A DNA stretch of 64,000 bases from Clarkia xantiana subsp. parviflora (Eukaryota; Streptophyta; Magnoliopsida; Myrtales; Onagraceae). The stretch covers positions 19,388,763 to 19,452,762 of the forward strand of contig JAPTYO010000007.1 in the NCBI GenBank assembly GCA_036873135.1, read 5' to 3'. Each line of letters starts with the position of its first letter. Position 1 is the stretch's first letter. Positions 12,402 through 23,726 of this stretch are shown one piece after another. The notes under the pieces were generated by a model, which saw nothing but the letters and a program-made list of their open reading frames with translations, ran no database searches and was not told where the DNA came from. The position numbers were made by a program, and so were the translations under genes.

Positions 12402-12596
12402 CATCAAGGGTATGAAAAGAAATATACAAACTTAAATTCATTCTTAAATTTATTCTATTGATTTTTCAAATTTAAATTATTTGATCGATTTTTTTCAATC
12501 ACTAATTTTATAAAGTTAACATATTTTATTCAGGGTTTATGTACGCTTTCATTTGTATATTTTCATACTAAAAAAATCACGAGTATTTAGTTTATT
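11437..12596 (+). repeat. two direct copies of a ~230-bp block plus copy B of the 9966 repeat
   Basis: Block b (11437-11667) and b' (12347-12596) share AGAAATATACAAACTTAAA, TTTATTCTATTGATTTTTCA and AGGGTTTATGTACGCTTT with few changes. Between them, 12012-12348 repeats 9966-10247. In copy B the two blocks are separated only by a TA microsatellite; in copy A they are about 1.2 kb apart, with the Mutator-like MITE inserted in the gap. Confidence 0.8.
12362..12399 (+). repeat. (TA)n microsatellite
   Basis: An uninterrupted TA dinucleotide run of about 38 bp joins the two repeat blocks of copy B. Confidence 0.95.
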
Positions 12597-12925
12597 TTTA
12601 CATTTTATATGACAGTTTTTCTATAATTTATATATTTAGCAAAAAAAAATTAGATTTTTTTTCCATAATTATTAATCTATTATTTTTTAGTTTATAACTT
12701 TTACATATAATTTTTTTTCAATATTTTTAAATATATTTCTTGTATTATATTTCGGATTAGGGTTAATTGTAACAAAATATAAATTGGTGGATGTAAAGTA
12801 AAAAATATAGTTAATTAAAAAAAATAAAAAAAACCTATTTTGAAAATTAGTTTCTGAAAAAACCTAGTTTATGAATAAGTTTGACAAACGAACCTATTAC
12901 GGGAATTCACTGTAATAAGCTATCC

Positions 12926-14421
12926 AAAGCATGCAATAGTTGGTTTTCACTGATATGAGGTACTCTTGTCTTGTATCAGATGATATAATTATTCAACTTG
13001 GAGGAAATCTCTCTATTTTATAGGCAACGTGTACGTAACGACCAGAAAAATCCCATTCTGCCATGCGCGGTCTCTATCTTTAGTTTCCGCAATTCGTACT
13101 ACTGACTGTGCGGGTTCGTATCTGTGTGGGTTCGTATCGTGTATTGGTGTATCGGTTCAAACATAACCTGATACTAAATTGTACTATTTAGTTCAGTATA
13201 AATATGATAGGGTAAAAACACAATACATAAAGTTAGAATGCAAAAATTGATATAATTGAATAAGAAATGCACATATAACAATTTTTTAAATTAAATTTAA
13301 AATAATTATTCAATGCAGAGTTCAATTCAAACTTCACGATGTACTAATGTAGTATATATAATTATCGTGTCATGTCGTGTAACCAATATCAGATACAAAC
13401 ACGGTATATATATATATATTTTTTTTGACATAATTTGGTACGGCATGAAAATTGGTTCATCCAACCGTTAGTTTCCGTATAGTGAATGTGCAAAAATTGC
13501 CAGCTCCAAAGAGGCAAAGACTATCTTTACTGTGCAATTTTATATTTAAAGGATTTTAGTTTAGGAGAAAAGTTAACTCGACAAATGAAACAATCCAAAT
13601 AAAATAAGTAGTGGCTTATTCATTGTTGCATGCACGCCGGCCAGAAATGTGTGTAGCTGCCAAAGACTAGCAACCAAAATATGAAACCTCTACAAATATA
13701 TAAGAAGGGAAAAATAAACCTTCATTTTATCTAACCCACTTCACGTTAACATTAAAGAGCACAAACAAATGGGAACCATCGAGTTTATTTGAGTCCATCT
13801 CTAATATTTCAAGCTAAAATACAATATTATATATAAGCTCCTTATAGATTGACAATTCTTCAATGAAAATCCATATAGCTAGTGTTCATGTTTAAATGGC
13901 CCGAAGTTAATGTTGTACTTGTAGCTAGAACTAAAGTAAGTCCTGACCCAATTTTTTTGGAACATTTTGCTGATGCATGGATGTCGGCATTTTCGCAGGA
14001 ACCCATGCAACATACTCTATAACGTAACGTTGTCATTTAAATTCGTAATCAGTTTTGCAATTAAATTTTAAATGAATCATTTGATCAGCTGATTTAAAAG
14101 TTCGAGCTTATAGATAAAATGTGCAGATTATTCTTTATACTTACTAGGGTGTAACTTGGTTTTGCAAAAATTCAAAATAAACGCTCTTAAATCATATTTA
14201 TCTAATTGGCTTATCCACTAGAGTAGTTGGGACGGTTGTGGTTGTTAGAGTATCGTTTCCAAATAATCACTTCCTTGTATTTATTCTTCTTCACTTACTT
14301 GACTCATTTACTGGTGAAGCCAAGTTTTGATGATTAGAACAAATAATAATAAATCAAAGAATATCATTAATTTCTTCAAAAGATTAAACCCACGTGATTA
14401 TATTCTCAAAATGAACAAGCA
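12926..14421. other. intergenic DNA downstream of the PSI-like gene
   Basis: No gene was recognised. The stretch 13100-13400 has GGTTCGTATC-type motifs on both strands that hint at a decayed hAT-like element, but I could not define its ends. The 3' untranslated region of the minus-strand gene ending at 14422 must lie here; no strong polyadenylation signal was singled out. Confidence 0.4.
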
Positions 14422-15885
14422 CTAGCCAGTGTTGTTCTCATACTTGTATATAAAACTCAACCCGACCAAAACCTCCACAATGGCTGCCTCCGTCTTCTCC
14501 AAATCCGAGAAATGCAACGTCTGAGCCAACAACACCGTCGGCCTCGTGTCGTATTTCTGCTGCTCAAAGTTCCTCTCCGACTGCCACCTCAGCGTATCAT
14601 CCGCCACCGGGAAAAGCCACGTCATTATCCCATTCACCGCCACCCTCCACCCTTGTGCCAACTCCGGCAGCCCCTTCTCATTACTCACCCGATCCATTCC
14701 CTTCAATTTCGACCGTATTTTCTTCCTTAGACCCCAAGGCAACATCTCATACATCTGCTTCCTATTATCTTCCTCGATCCCGATTGTCATGTTTAGTAAC
14801 TTCTCCGCTTGTACCACCACCTTAGCGTACCGCATCGTCAGCCCGGACCCACCAACCGTCGATGCTGGTGCCGACTGATAAACGACCGCTCTCTTCTTCT
14901 CCGGTAATTTTTTCGTGTTTTCTTCGTCGGGAAAGAATCTGTCGTCGCGGAGGAACAAATGCAAGTTCAACTCGTGGCTATATATTTTCGACGAATTGTT
15001 GCTTCTCGATGGACTCTTCGAAAAAGGGCTCGATTTCGTGAACTTCTGTTTCAGCTCCAATAAGTCGCCCAACAAAACTTCGGGATAAACCCTAATTCCT
15101 TCTTTCGGGTTATGCAACTTGGGTGGGCGCAACGTATAATCCGGAAGATCCGACATGTACGGCCCGAATACGGTGCAAATACGTGAAAAGACGACGCATA
15201 CGGTTTTCGCCATGAGCCCGATAGCTTTATCGAACTTTCGGGACCATAACGACGTGTTCTTAAACTGTCGGACCTTTTTCCTATGCTGCGAGATCTTCTT
15301 GTCGAAGAATGCGAAATCCGTGCTGCGTAACTGGGCGGGGGTGGCGTTTTTCCGCCATGTTTGGAGCTTCTTTTCTTGAACCTCAAGCTCCTGTAAAGAT
15401 TCCATCCAAGAGTGCAACGACGCCGTAGCAGAAACAAGTTTCTCCATCTTCTCAACAACTTTATCCGCATTTTTCGACCCGAATAATTCGAACAATCCAA
15501 TATCAATCAACCCTTGTTTCATATCCGAATATACGAGATCGAACTGCTGTAACCCTAGGTCGGAGCAGTTTTTTCCGAGGACGGTGATGCAAGTGACGAT
15601 TTTGTCAAGCGCCTCGAGACGCTCCGATCCGGCGAGGCTGAACAGGTAGTGGGTCCGTCCTTCGTCGTTCATGTTCAAGTAGGTCACCCCCTGTGACGTT
15701 AGGGTTTCCCACCGGAACTGGGACAGCTCCTTGTCGGTTAAGGATCGGTAGAGAGAGATGAGGCGGGACATCGTTTTTGCGGTGTCGAATGCGAGGATAT
15801 TGAGAATTGACGATGAGGAAGGATCATCGTGGCAGAAGAAGAGGCGGCGCGTGGTAGTTGAGGTGGCGGCCGAGAACCGAACCAT
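14422..15885 (-). CDS. PSI-like protein (DUF3475 + DUF668)
   Basis: A single uninterrupted frame of 487 residues. Near the N-terminus (from about residue 27) is ILNILAFDTAKTMSRL...LYRSL...GVTYLN, the DUF3475 signature. In the C-terminal half is GGSGLTMRYAKVVVQAEKLL followed by MYEMLPWGLRKKIRSKLKG, the DUF668 signature. This pair defines the plant PSK SIMULATOR (PSI) family; Arabidopsis PSI1-3 promote growth in connection with phytosulfokine signalling. Members of this shorter intronless type are poorly studied. The protein starts MVRFS, not MG, so the N-myristoylation reported for PSI1 is not predicted. Start chosen: the first ATG of the frame, with a TATA-like run about 105 bp upstream. No TM segment is evident. 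The family call is firm; a specific function is not. Confidence 0.93.
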   Translation of the reverse strand: MVRFSAATSTTTRRLFFCHDDPSSSSILNILAFDTAKTMSRLISLYRSLTDKELSQFRWETLTSQGVTYLNMNDEGRTHYLFSLAGSERLEALDKIVTCITVLGKNCSDLGLQQFDLVYSDMKQGLIDIGLFELFGSKNADKVVEKMEKLVSATASLHSWMESLQELEVQEKKLQTWRKNATPAQLRSTDFAFFDKKISQHRKKVRQFKNTSLWSRKFDKAIGLMAKTVCVVFSRICTVFGPYMSDLPDYTLRPPKLHNPKEGIRVYPEVLLGDLLELKQKFTKSSPFSKSPSRSNNSSKIYSHELNLHLFLRDDRFFPDEENTKKLPEKKRAVVYQSAPASTVGGSGLTMRYAKVVVQAEKLLNMTIGIEEDNRKQMYEMLPWGLRKKIRSKLKGMDRVSNEKGLPELAQGWRVAVNGIMTWLFPVADDTLRWQSERNFEQQKYDTRPTVLLAQTLHFSDLEKTEAAIVEVLVGLSFIYKYENNTG

Positions 15886-15990
15886 GGTGGTTTCGGAAGC
15901 AACGGCGCCGGAATGAGAAACCCTTTTGGCTTCTTTGTGGTGGAGGGAGGATTAGGGTTTAGTGGGAGCAGCATGAGAAGGATTATGATG

Positions 15991-16001
15991 TATATATATA
16001 G
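15991..16001 (-). promoter_or_regulatory. possible TATA box of the PSI-like gene
   Basis: TATATATATA lies about 106 bp upstream of the start codon on the minus strand, with GA-rich sequence next to it. A plain TA run is weak evidence by itself. Confidence 0.35.
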
Positions 16002-16378
16002 AGAGAGACATTTGATGGAGTATAGACGTAATTAGAGGGTTATCGAAGATAATAACGCGTTTGGGACAGTTGGTTCACTCGTCGTCTCTTGCTGGAGACG
16101 GTAACAAGAGAGACAACGGGATATTCAGAGACTAAGAACCATATATAGATTCCAGATTAGATTCTGTAAATTATTAATGAATTTAGATTTACTTACTTTC
16201 CGGATTTTGCGCTGTAAATTTTACAAAAAGTAGGTAATTTTGTAAACTGAGATCATAATTTACCTACTTATTTAGGACTAAAGTTGAGATTAGATTCTAA
16301 CCAACAAACACTAATCTTGGTCGTCTGTTGCTTCCATATTCTTGGGGTTACTAAATTTCGTTAAATATTAATTAAGAT

Positions 16379-17719
16379 GGGTTAATAATCGTTACTTGAA
16401 CTTTTGACCCGTTTATAAATCACTATCTCAATTTTTTATTTTGAAAATTAGCTACCTCAACTTTGAAATTCAGATCAAATCGCTACCTCAGTCAATTTTT
16501 TATCAATTTAGACATAATTGAACTACATATTTTTTTTTCAAATATTTTTCATCCAAAAATGCAAATTTCTTTATCCCTTGCCTCATTGCGTGAACATACT
16601 TCACCATCTTCTCTCCATTATCATCTTTGTTTTATTATTTTCTTCTATGTCGTATATATGTATCTTCAATTCCAAGATTTGAGACAAACTTCTATATTAC
16701 TAATTAACAATTTCACCATAAAAAAAAGGTTAACTTCGCCGCTCTACTTGCTCTGTTCACCTGAAAATTCTGTATGTAATTTGCAAATATCATATATATC
16801 CTAATGAAAATATAACGGAACTCAAATTGTTTTGATGTTAGTTCCAAGTATACCATACATAGATACAGATTTAAAGTTGTCTCTTTCAAGTGTTTCAACT
16901 TCTCTTTTATCTCTTATTATTATATTATCTTTTATTTTTGTGTGCATATGCTAAAATGTTAGTAGGTGGAGTAAATTTAACTTAATTTGTATTATATTTT
17001 AAGAACGTATTACTTTTTTATGACTTTGATCCACAAATACCCAGACCCCTTTCGTTGGAAGCAATTGAACAACAGAATAACGAAAAATATTCGCTATGAC
17101 TCAACAACAAAATAACAAAAAGTAAACGTCGTAATAGTGAAAATTGCAGCAGCAAAAAGTGAAAAAAAAAAAAAAAACAATAATGATACAACATTTTTAC
17201 TGCAGCAAGATAACACAGCAAAATAACACATAACCTAAACGTAATATAATTAAAACCGAACTAAAAATTGCATAAGCAAAAGCGGAAAAAAAAAAAAAAA
17301 AAAACAACAATGAAACAACACTATTACTGCATCAAAAAATGAACAAAACAACTTTTAGATTATGCAGCTTGTTTTGATGGAGGAATTGTTAATTAGTAAT
17401 GTAGAAGTTTGTCTGAACTTTTGGAGTTCAAGATGTACATACGACATAGAATAAAATAATAAAGCAATGATGATAACAGAGAGAATATGGTGAAATATGT
17501 TCACGCAAGGAGGCAAGGAAGAGAGACAATGACAGTTTCAGAAGAAAAATATTTGAAAAAAACAAATGTGGTTCAATTCTGTCTAAATTGACAAAAAATT
17601 GACTGAGGTAGCGATTAAATCTAAATTTCAAAGTCTAGGTAGCTAATTTTCAAAATTAAAAGTTGAGGTAGCGATTTGTAAGATGGTCAAAGTTCAGGTA
17701 GCAGTTTGGTTATTAACCC
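16379..17719. mobile_element. Mutator-like element with ~330-bp inverted repeats
   Basis: The ends GGGTTAATAATCG and GTTATTAACCC are inverted, and the arms (about 16379-16700 and 17400-17719) match over their length, for example CAATTTTTTATCAATTTAGA on the left against TCTAAATTGACAAAAAATTG on the right. Flanking 9-mers AATTAAGAT (16370-16378) and TATCAAGAT (17720-17728) agree at 7 of 9 positions, a plausible worn target duplication. The interior (16700-17400) is AT-rich, with two local copies of a poly-A/GCAGCA sequence, and encodes nothing recognisable. Short frames here are translations of the arms. Confidence 0.8.
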
Positions 17720-17728
17720 TATCAAGAT

Positions 17729-19468
17729 TTAAAATTAAAAAAAAAAAAAAAAACTTTTAAAATTGCATCCAAAGGATGGGAGAGGCGAGAGGGAGGGAGT
17801 TTTTTTTTTTACTTTATATAAATAAATCTAATAAATAAACAAGGTTAGTTAATAAGAATTTTTTTGGTAGAGGTTAGTTAATAAGTAGAAACCCCGGATG
17901 CTAAGTTTTGTTTAATATGTTCACATTTCAATACAAAAAGATTGATATTGCACTCTCCGCTTAGTTATGATTGGAATTTTGTCGGCTATGGATGATCGAC
18001 CTCATAAGATTATGTTATTCAAGATTCATGACCAAGTCAAGCTTATCAAGTCAACAGCCGTGTTTCATTAGTTTCACACGTCAAATCAACTGTTCCATTT
18101 ATACACACTGAAAGTCATATATTTTGATGAGATAAAAGTTAAATATGTGGATTCTTTTATACTGTTTTTTTCAAATAAGAAATTAAATATATTTGTAAAA
18201 TTTTACTTTATGAAAAAAAAAAAAACATGTGCATAGTAGATTATAATAGAAATAATTAATATATTTATAGAAATAATTACCGTTAGAACACTGTGTTTTA
18301 AGGAATAGTATAAAGGTCGTTAAATATGGACTAGTTAGTTTAAGGAGAAGGATGAGGATGGCGTCACTAAAGATGAATCCGGATGATAATAATTAATAAC
18401 TAATGGCATCACGCTATAACGAAGAAGCAACGTACGTATATGCTTATCTAAATAATATACTAACCTTGATGGTTTAGTCAAAAGGATTAACCATAGGTTG
18501 ACACATCAGCAGTGTAATCCAATCAGTGAATGACAAGTAGAAAATTGATTAATTTTTCAATTTTTTTTTCTCATATCTTATTATTAAGTATGTCGGTTTT
18601 AAAAATCATCTTTCTACAACTAAGTCTTGTGTCTGTTTTCTCTAATCCAGATAGTTTAGGCTAGAGGATCATCCGGAGATTGACACATCAGCACATGATT
18701 CTACGGCGTTACATTTGCATTCTTGGTAATTAATTTCCCTTCAATCTGGTTTCTTTCTTCCTCACAATTGAATTACAGAAATATCAGGAAAAAAATAAAT
18801 AAATTACAGCAATTAAGAGCAAATGTCAGATTTCATGCAAGGGCAATTACAACTGATGCATATCCGTTCAATTTCCAGTGCAATAACTTGTTCAACAATC
18901 AATGTTAGACTCTTGGTTTCTTCAAATTCATATCCTATAAGAAATGAGACATCAACATAACCTACATGCATTAAAAAAAAACGGTAACCATTTAAAATCA
19001 ATTTCGGTTACATGGTCTTATAATTAATTCAAAATTAAATTTCTTAGTTCATCGGTGCTCTGATTGTGCTTTATAATCACGGCCACATAGTGAGATAGCA
19101 TGAGAGCAAGGAGTTGTAATGCCAAAAAACAGATTGTGAAGAGTAATGTCCTGTTTAATGGTTCTGATCTGTGGTCCTAAACAATCCACTAACTTGGGTC
19201 ATCTTCTCTGGTGATCAGGTATTAAAAAAAAACTACATATAGTGAAGGTCTTGCATGGCAGTGGCTACCCAGATCTGGCGGCAAAAAGACAGAGACGTAC
19301 CGAGGTCTGAACGGAAACGCTTGAAGCTGAAATTCGTAGCCGGCATTCAACGGAAGGAGTCGTCCGACCGGCGGAGGATCACTCACTATCTACGGTGTTG
19401 TGACTGGCCAGATCTGGCGGCAGAGAGACATATCTGGCCAGGATGATCGATTACCGCCGGATGAGGGC
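17729..19468. other. intergenic DNA; GC-richer patch at 19255-19468
   Basis: 17729-19250 shows no gene. From 19255 the base composition changes and CAGATCTGGCGGC occurs twice (19269 and 19410). The patch continues after the hAT element to about 20230. It could be the remnant of a gene or retroelement that the hAT element entered, but I recognise no domain. Confidence 0.4.
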
Positions 19469-19476
19469 GTAACAGA

Positions 19477-20120
19477 TAGGGATGGCAACGGGGCGGGTCG
19501 GGGCGGGTTTTTGCAGCCCCGGACCCGCCCCGCGGGTCGGCCTGGCTGACCCGGCCCCGGCCAACTGGCCCTTCGGGTCGGGTCGGGTCGGGTCAACATT
19601 CCCGCGGGTCGACCCGCGGGGCCCCGACCCGCCCCGCCATGTGAACAATTTTTTTTTTTTTTTTTCACTTTTCAATATTAAATACAATTTTTTTTTGTCA
19701 AAATATTACATTATATATAAATTCAAAACATAAATCTAACACCAATCAAATATAAACAATAAACACATCAAATTCATTAGAAATTCAAATTCAAACACCA
19801 AATTAACAAATTCTAATAATCTAAATATACATCTATTTGTAATTTGGTCCATGTCATTTATATATGTACTATATTAACCATATTGTTTAGTAAATGTTAG
19901 ATAATCTTAACATAAAAAAAAAAAAAAAAAAAAAAATTATACATATATGCATTTCGGGGCGGGTCTACGGGGCCCCGGGTCTCTAGACCCGGACCCGCCC
20001 CGACCCGAGCCTGACCCGACCCGGACCCGACCCGTGACCCGCGGGTCGGCGGGTCGGCGGGTCAAAACCGGGTCGGGGCCCCGCGGGTCAGCGGGGCCCC
20101 GAGACCCGTTGCCATCCCTA
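19477..20120. mobile_element. GC-rich-ended hAT MITE, copy 1
   Basis: The termini TAGGGATGGCAACGGG and CCCGTTGCCATCCCTA are perfect inverted copies inside an exact 8-bp duplication GTAACAGA (19469-19476 and 20121-20128), as in the hAT superfamily. About 150-170 bp at each end are extremely GC-rich, built of GGGTCGG/CCCGACC-type motifs. The centre (about 19650-19940) is AT-rich. There is no transposase. A close relative lies at 30867-31467. Confidence 0.93.
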
Positions 20121-20372
20121 GTAACAGATGGAGACTCACTCTCTATTACGGCTACGACGAGTGAATACGGAGTGGCTGGCGGGTGGAGGCGTTGTTGGTA
20201 CTTGGTAGATGGCCGTCATGGAATGGAGTAGACAGTTTGAGAAAATAGTTTAAATTTACGGATGGCTAAGTTTTGTTAAATATCTAGGTTAGATAGTCTC
20301 TTGGGCTCATTATATATCAAAGCCCATCAAATTTTGTTGGGTTTTCTAGAGCCTACAAATTTTGATCGAGAA

Positions 20373-20744
20373 TCTCTAGAGCAATAAAAATACATTACTA
20401 ATAATTTTGAAATTTTTATAATATATACAATTAATTTTATAAAAAAATGAAAATAAATTATATTTTTTTGACTAATATATAATTAACACAACTAAATAAA
20501 TAAATAGTTTTTGTTGTTATATGTTTATAATTGTTGTTTCTTGAAATTTGATACACGTGACTGAAAAAATGATGTTTAATGGATACTTCAGAAAATTATA
20601 AAATATGGACCATAGCGATGACACACCCTTCTATAGCGTTAGAAAAAAGTATATTATGAGATTTTTTTTCAATGCGACAATTATTACATTTTAATTTATA
20701 AATTCATTTCACTCACCCGCGCGGTGCGCGGGCTTAGCACCTAG
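20373..20744 (+). mobile_element. short non-autonomous Helitron
   Basis: The 3' end is diagnostic: a perfect 7-bp stem CCCGCGC-GGT-GCGCGGG (20716-20732), 8 nt, then CTAG (20741-20744) followed by T. Plant Helitrons end in a GC hairpin plus CTRR and insert between A and T. The 5' end is proposed at TCTCTAGAGC (20373), preceded by A, because TCTC(T)A starts are common; this end is less certain. The interior is AT-rich with no Rep/helicase. Confidence 0.65.
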
Positions 20745-22144
20745 TGTATATTAAAAACGAGTGATCCCTCAGAAGTGTGCTACAGAGAATGAGAAAAAAA
20801 GAAAAAGAAATTAAAGTGATAGAAGACGCGCATACATCATGCCCCGCCCGCACTCTAACCACATATACTTTACCGACTTAAATAGATCATATTTAAGATT
20901 ACAATATAAATGTTTATTATGTATAGATTAAATTTAATGTGGATGTAACAGTTACACCGACTCTAAGGGTTGTAGAATGAATAATAAAAGAAGTGAATTT
21001 TTATAGATATTCACAAAATTTATCTATTCCGAAGAGAAGTAATAAGAAAGATAACGGATTGATGATCCAACTCTAAGTATATGCGTTTGAGTTTAATTAA
21101 TTAAGCCACTAAAAACTTCAAACACAAACTATTATTAATCAGTTATTATCAATCAATTTAAGTCGACTAACCAATTTCAAATAATTGTTATATTTTTTTA
21201 TTAATTATTTTATTTGAGAGAATATATATGTTATACGAAATAAATGAGACAAATTAAAACTGATAATTTTTTTTTCTAGCTAGATTATTGGAGTTTTATA
21301 CATAATAATAATATGCATATAATGAGATTTTACCCTAATAATAATGTAAATTCAACCCTAATAATAATGTAAATTCAAGATATTTTTTCTTTAGAAATAA
21401 ATTTAATGTATTATAAAAAATATTCGATAATAGATATAAACCCGCTGTGTTATGTGTATATTACACCGATTCTAACGGTTTGTAGAAGATATAAGGGATA
21501 ATAGAAGAATTGATTATTATTTTTTACGACTATAGAACTTGATTAATTAAGTCGTTCCATTAAACAAATCGTTGGGAGTTGGGACACCATAGTAATTATT
21601 GATGACATTAGGAGATTTCACACTGGATGATGGACCAACTGCTCTAATAATAATTTAATTTAATGAGATTTGGAAGGTCACTCACGGACTTCGTTCAGAT
21701 ATCTAATGATCTAATGAGTCAAAAGTACAAATATCACTTTCAACAACAAAGTCTTCCCGTTCATATATATTATACTTTGAAACCCGAAATTTCCTCGTTT
21801 TTGTGTTATATATATTCACTACATTTATTTAATTCACAGGAAGGATACTGCCCGATTGAGACAATTTGCCACGGCAACATCTTGACATGGATAGGAGGAA
21901 GGCAACCACCACCATTCATGATGTGTTCTCAACCCGATAAAATTTAGAAAAGAAATTACTGGTATCCATATTAAAAAGAAAACAAAAATTGAGCAAACAA
22001 ATTGAAATTGACATGCTATGTCGGCAATGAACAGGTCCATTTGAGTACAATTCTGTAAAAAAAGGCCCAAGACCTAAGAGGCCCAATACTTGGACAGTGT
22101 TTCTTTTCCCAATGTTATTAATAGTCATTTTAGGAAAAAAAAAA
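20745..22144. other. intergenic DNA, no gene recognised
   Basis: A diverged direct repeat (TTACACCGACTCTAAGGGTT at about 20950 and TTACACCGATTCTAACGGTT at about 21460) is present. A less AT-rich stretch at 21840-21945 follows a pyrimidine-rich tract ending in CACAG and could be an exon fragment, but I recognise no protein in it. Confidence 0.4.
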
Positions 22145-22655
22145 TAATAACTAAAAAACTGTCTTAGGTTTACTCTATATTAAAATTAGGTGTCTGAAGT
22201 TTCAAATGTTAAACTGTAGTGTTCAATGTTTCAATTTTGTTAAAATGTGGTGTCTCGGTGTGATTACTTTAGAAAAGTCAATTCCGACGAAACCGTCTGT
22301 CAAATTCGAGCTCCCATACACACTCCCTTCTCGTTATCTTGCCGGGATGGTCACCTAAGAATTTGGTCACATCCGGGCAAGTAAATCTCGCTCAGTTGTC
22401 ATTGGAAAATGGCTCCACACCCTCTTCTAGAACTTTTTTTTTAATGTTCAATTTTTGGGTGAAATTTGACGATTTTGTAAAAAGTAAAGAGTGATGGATT
22501 ATGAGTGGGAGAGTGGGTTGATGAAAATGATTGAATGGAGATGAAAAGACGCACAAAGACACCAAATTTCAACAAAAATGAAACTTGGGACCGTCCATTT
22601 TAACATTTCAAACTTCAAACAACTAATTTTAACATAGTGTAAACCTTGGACAAAC
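22145..22655. mobile_element. decayed copy of the Mutator-like MITE at 39671
   Basis: From AATAACTAAAAAACTGTC to about 22655 it aligns along its length with 39671-40202, sharing GTCAATTCCGACGAAACCGT and ACACCAAATTTCAACAAAAA. The outermost GGGTTAAT at the left end and the matching right end are missing, so no target duplication can be read. Confidence 0.8.
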
Positions 22656-22865
22656 AAAAAGTGTGAACATGAATATAGTGAATGGTTGAATTATTCCTTA
22701 GTTAGAGAAATTTTGGGTTCAAAATCCGTCAGAATTGTGAAAACACAAAAATATGCATAGCCAACATCTTAATCTTTATGACCTTACATAATATATATAA
22801 GTAAAAATTATTAACTGTTAAGTAAGTGTTATAGTTGTTGGCCTCTTAATAAGAGTTCTAGACGT

Positions 22866-23678
22866 GTTTGGATGGATGTAACGTGAGATGTAATCTCACA
22901 TTACGTCCCACATTACATTCACATTACGTTGTTTGGTTTGTCAAACGACGTAATGTGTATTGTAATGTAATATGTATTATAATATGAGATTACATCCAAA
23001 CTCCATTCAACGTAATGTGAGATTACATAAAAAAAACGGATGTAATGTGAGATTACGTCCAACATTACGGAGTGTTGTTATTTTATTATTATTTATTTAA
23101 TAAATAAATACTTTATATTATCTTTATATATTATGATAATAATAATAATATATTTTTATTTTTATCTAATTCATAACTCATTATCATTATAATAAATAAT
23201 GCATATGATGTTTGTATAAAATGTGTAAGTCTTTTTCATTGCATTTTTTTTGTAAAAATTATCTTATAAAACCATAGAAAATGTTTTAATTAATATAATT
23301 TTAATAGTTATGTGTATTGAGTTTAAATATTCAGTTTTTGGAGTTCATAAATGATTATAGTATTAACAAAAAAAATAAGTTTAAAAAGTTAATTGTTGTT
23401 AAAATATATACTCTTTTAAATCTCATCATATTAATATATAATATACTCTCATATATTAATATAATAACAATAAAGTCACATCACAATGCACATTACAACA
23501 CATACCAAACACTGTAATCTAACATTACGCTCTACATTATAGCACAACCAAACACTGTAATCTGACATTACATTACGTAGCTCACATTACTTATAATCTC
23601 ACATTATAAGTAATCTCACATTACTTATAATCTCACGTTATAAGTAATCTCACGTTACGTCCATCTAAACGCTCCCTT
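22866..23678. mobile_element. non-autonomous DNA transposon with GTAATGTGAG-rich ends
   Basis: The left end GTTTGGATGGATGTAACGTG mirrors the right end CACGTTACGTCCATCTAAAC, and the subterminal regions are packed with TAATGTGAGATTAC-type motifs in both directions. The centre (about 23080-23480) is AT-rich. The target duplication is unclear, so the superfamily (hAT or PIF/Harbinger) is not assigned. No protein domain. Confidence 0.7.
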
Positions 23679-23726
23679 AAGGAAAAACTGTGGTAGAATA
23701 CCTACTTCTTGTATTATCTCATTTTA

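Larger units (their letters stand above)
11110..12925. mobile_element. 1.8-kb element bounded by diverged long inverted repeats
   Basis: The left arm (about 11110-11330) and right arm (about 12700-12925) are imperfect inverted copies: GAGTGAATGCCC...CATAAACTAATTCCC on the left mirrors GGGAATTCACT and its neighbours on the right, and similarity continues inward for a few hundred bp. Between the arms are copy B of the 9966 repeat (12012-12348) and two copies of a further block (11437-11667 and 12347-12596). No transposase was recognised and no target duplication could be fixed. It is probably an old Mutator-like or other foldback element; I am unsure of its class. Confidence 0.5.

Noticed and set aside
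13070..13480. Possible transposon between two TTAGTTTCCG copies
   Set aside because: The flanking match could be a target duplication, but no convincing inverted ends were found.
16463..16804. 113-residue frame
   Set aside because: Lies in the inverted repeat of the Mutator-like element and its mirror image recurs at the other end; composition is not protein-like.
19390..20231. Several GC-rich frames rich in Gly, Pro and Arg (also 30845-31117)
   Set aside because: They are translations of the GC-rich arms of the hAT MITEs, present in several frames at once.
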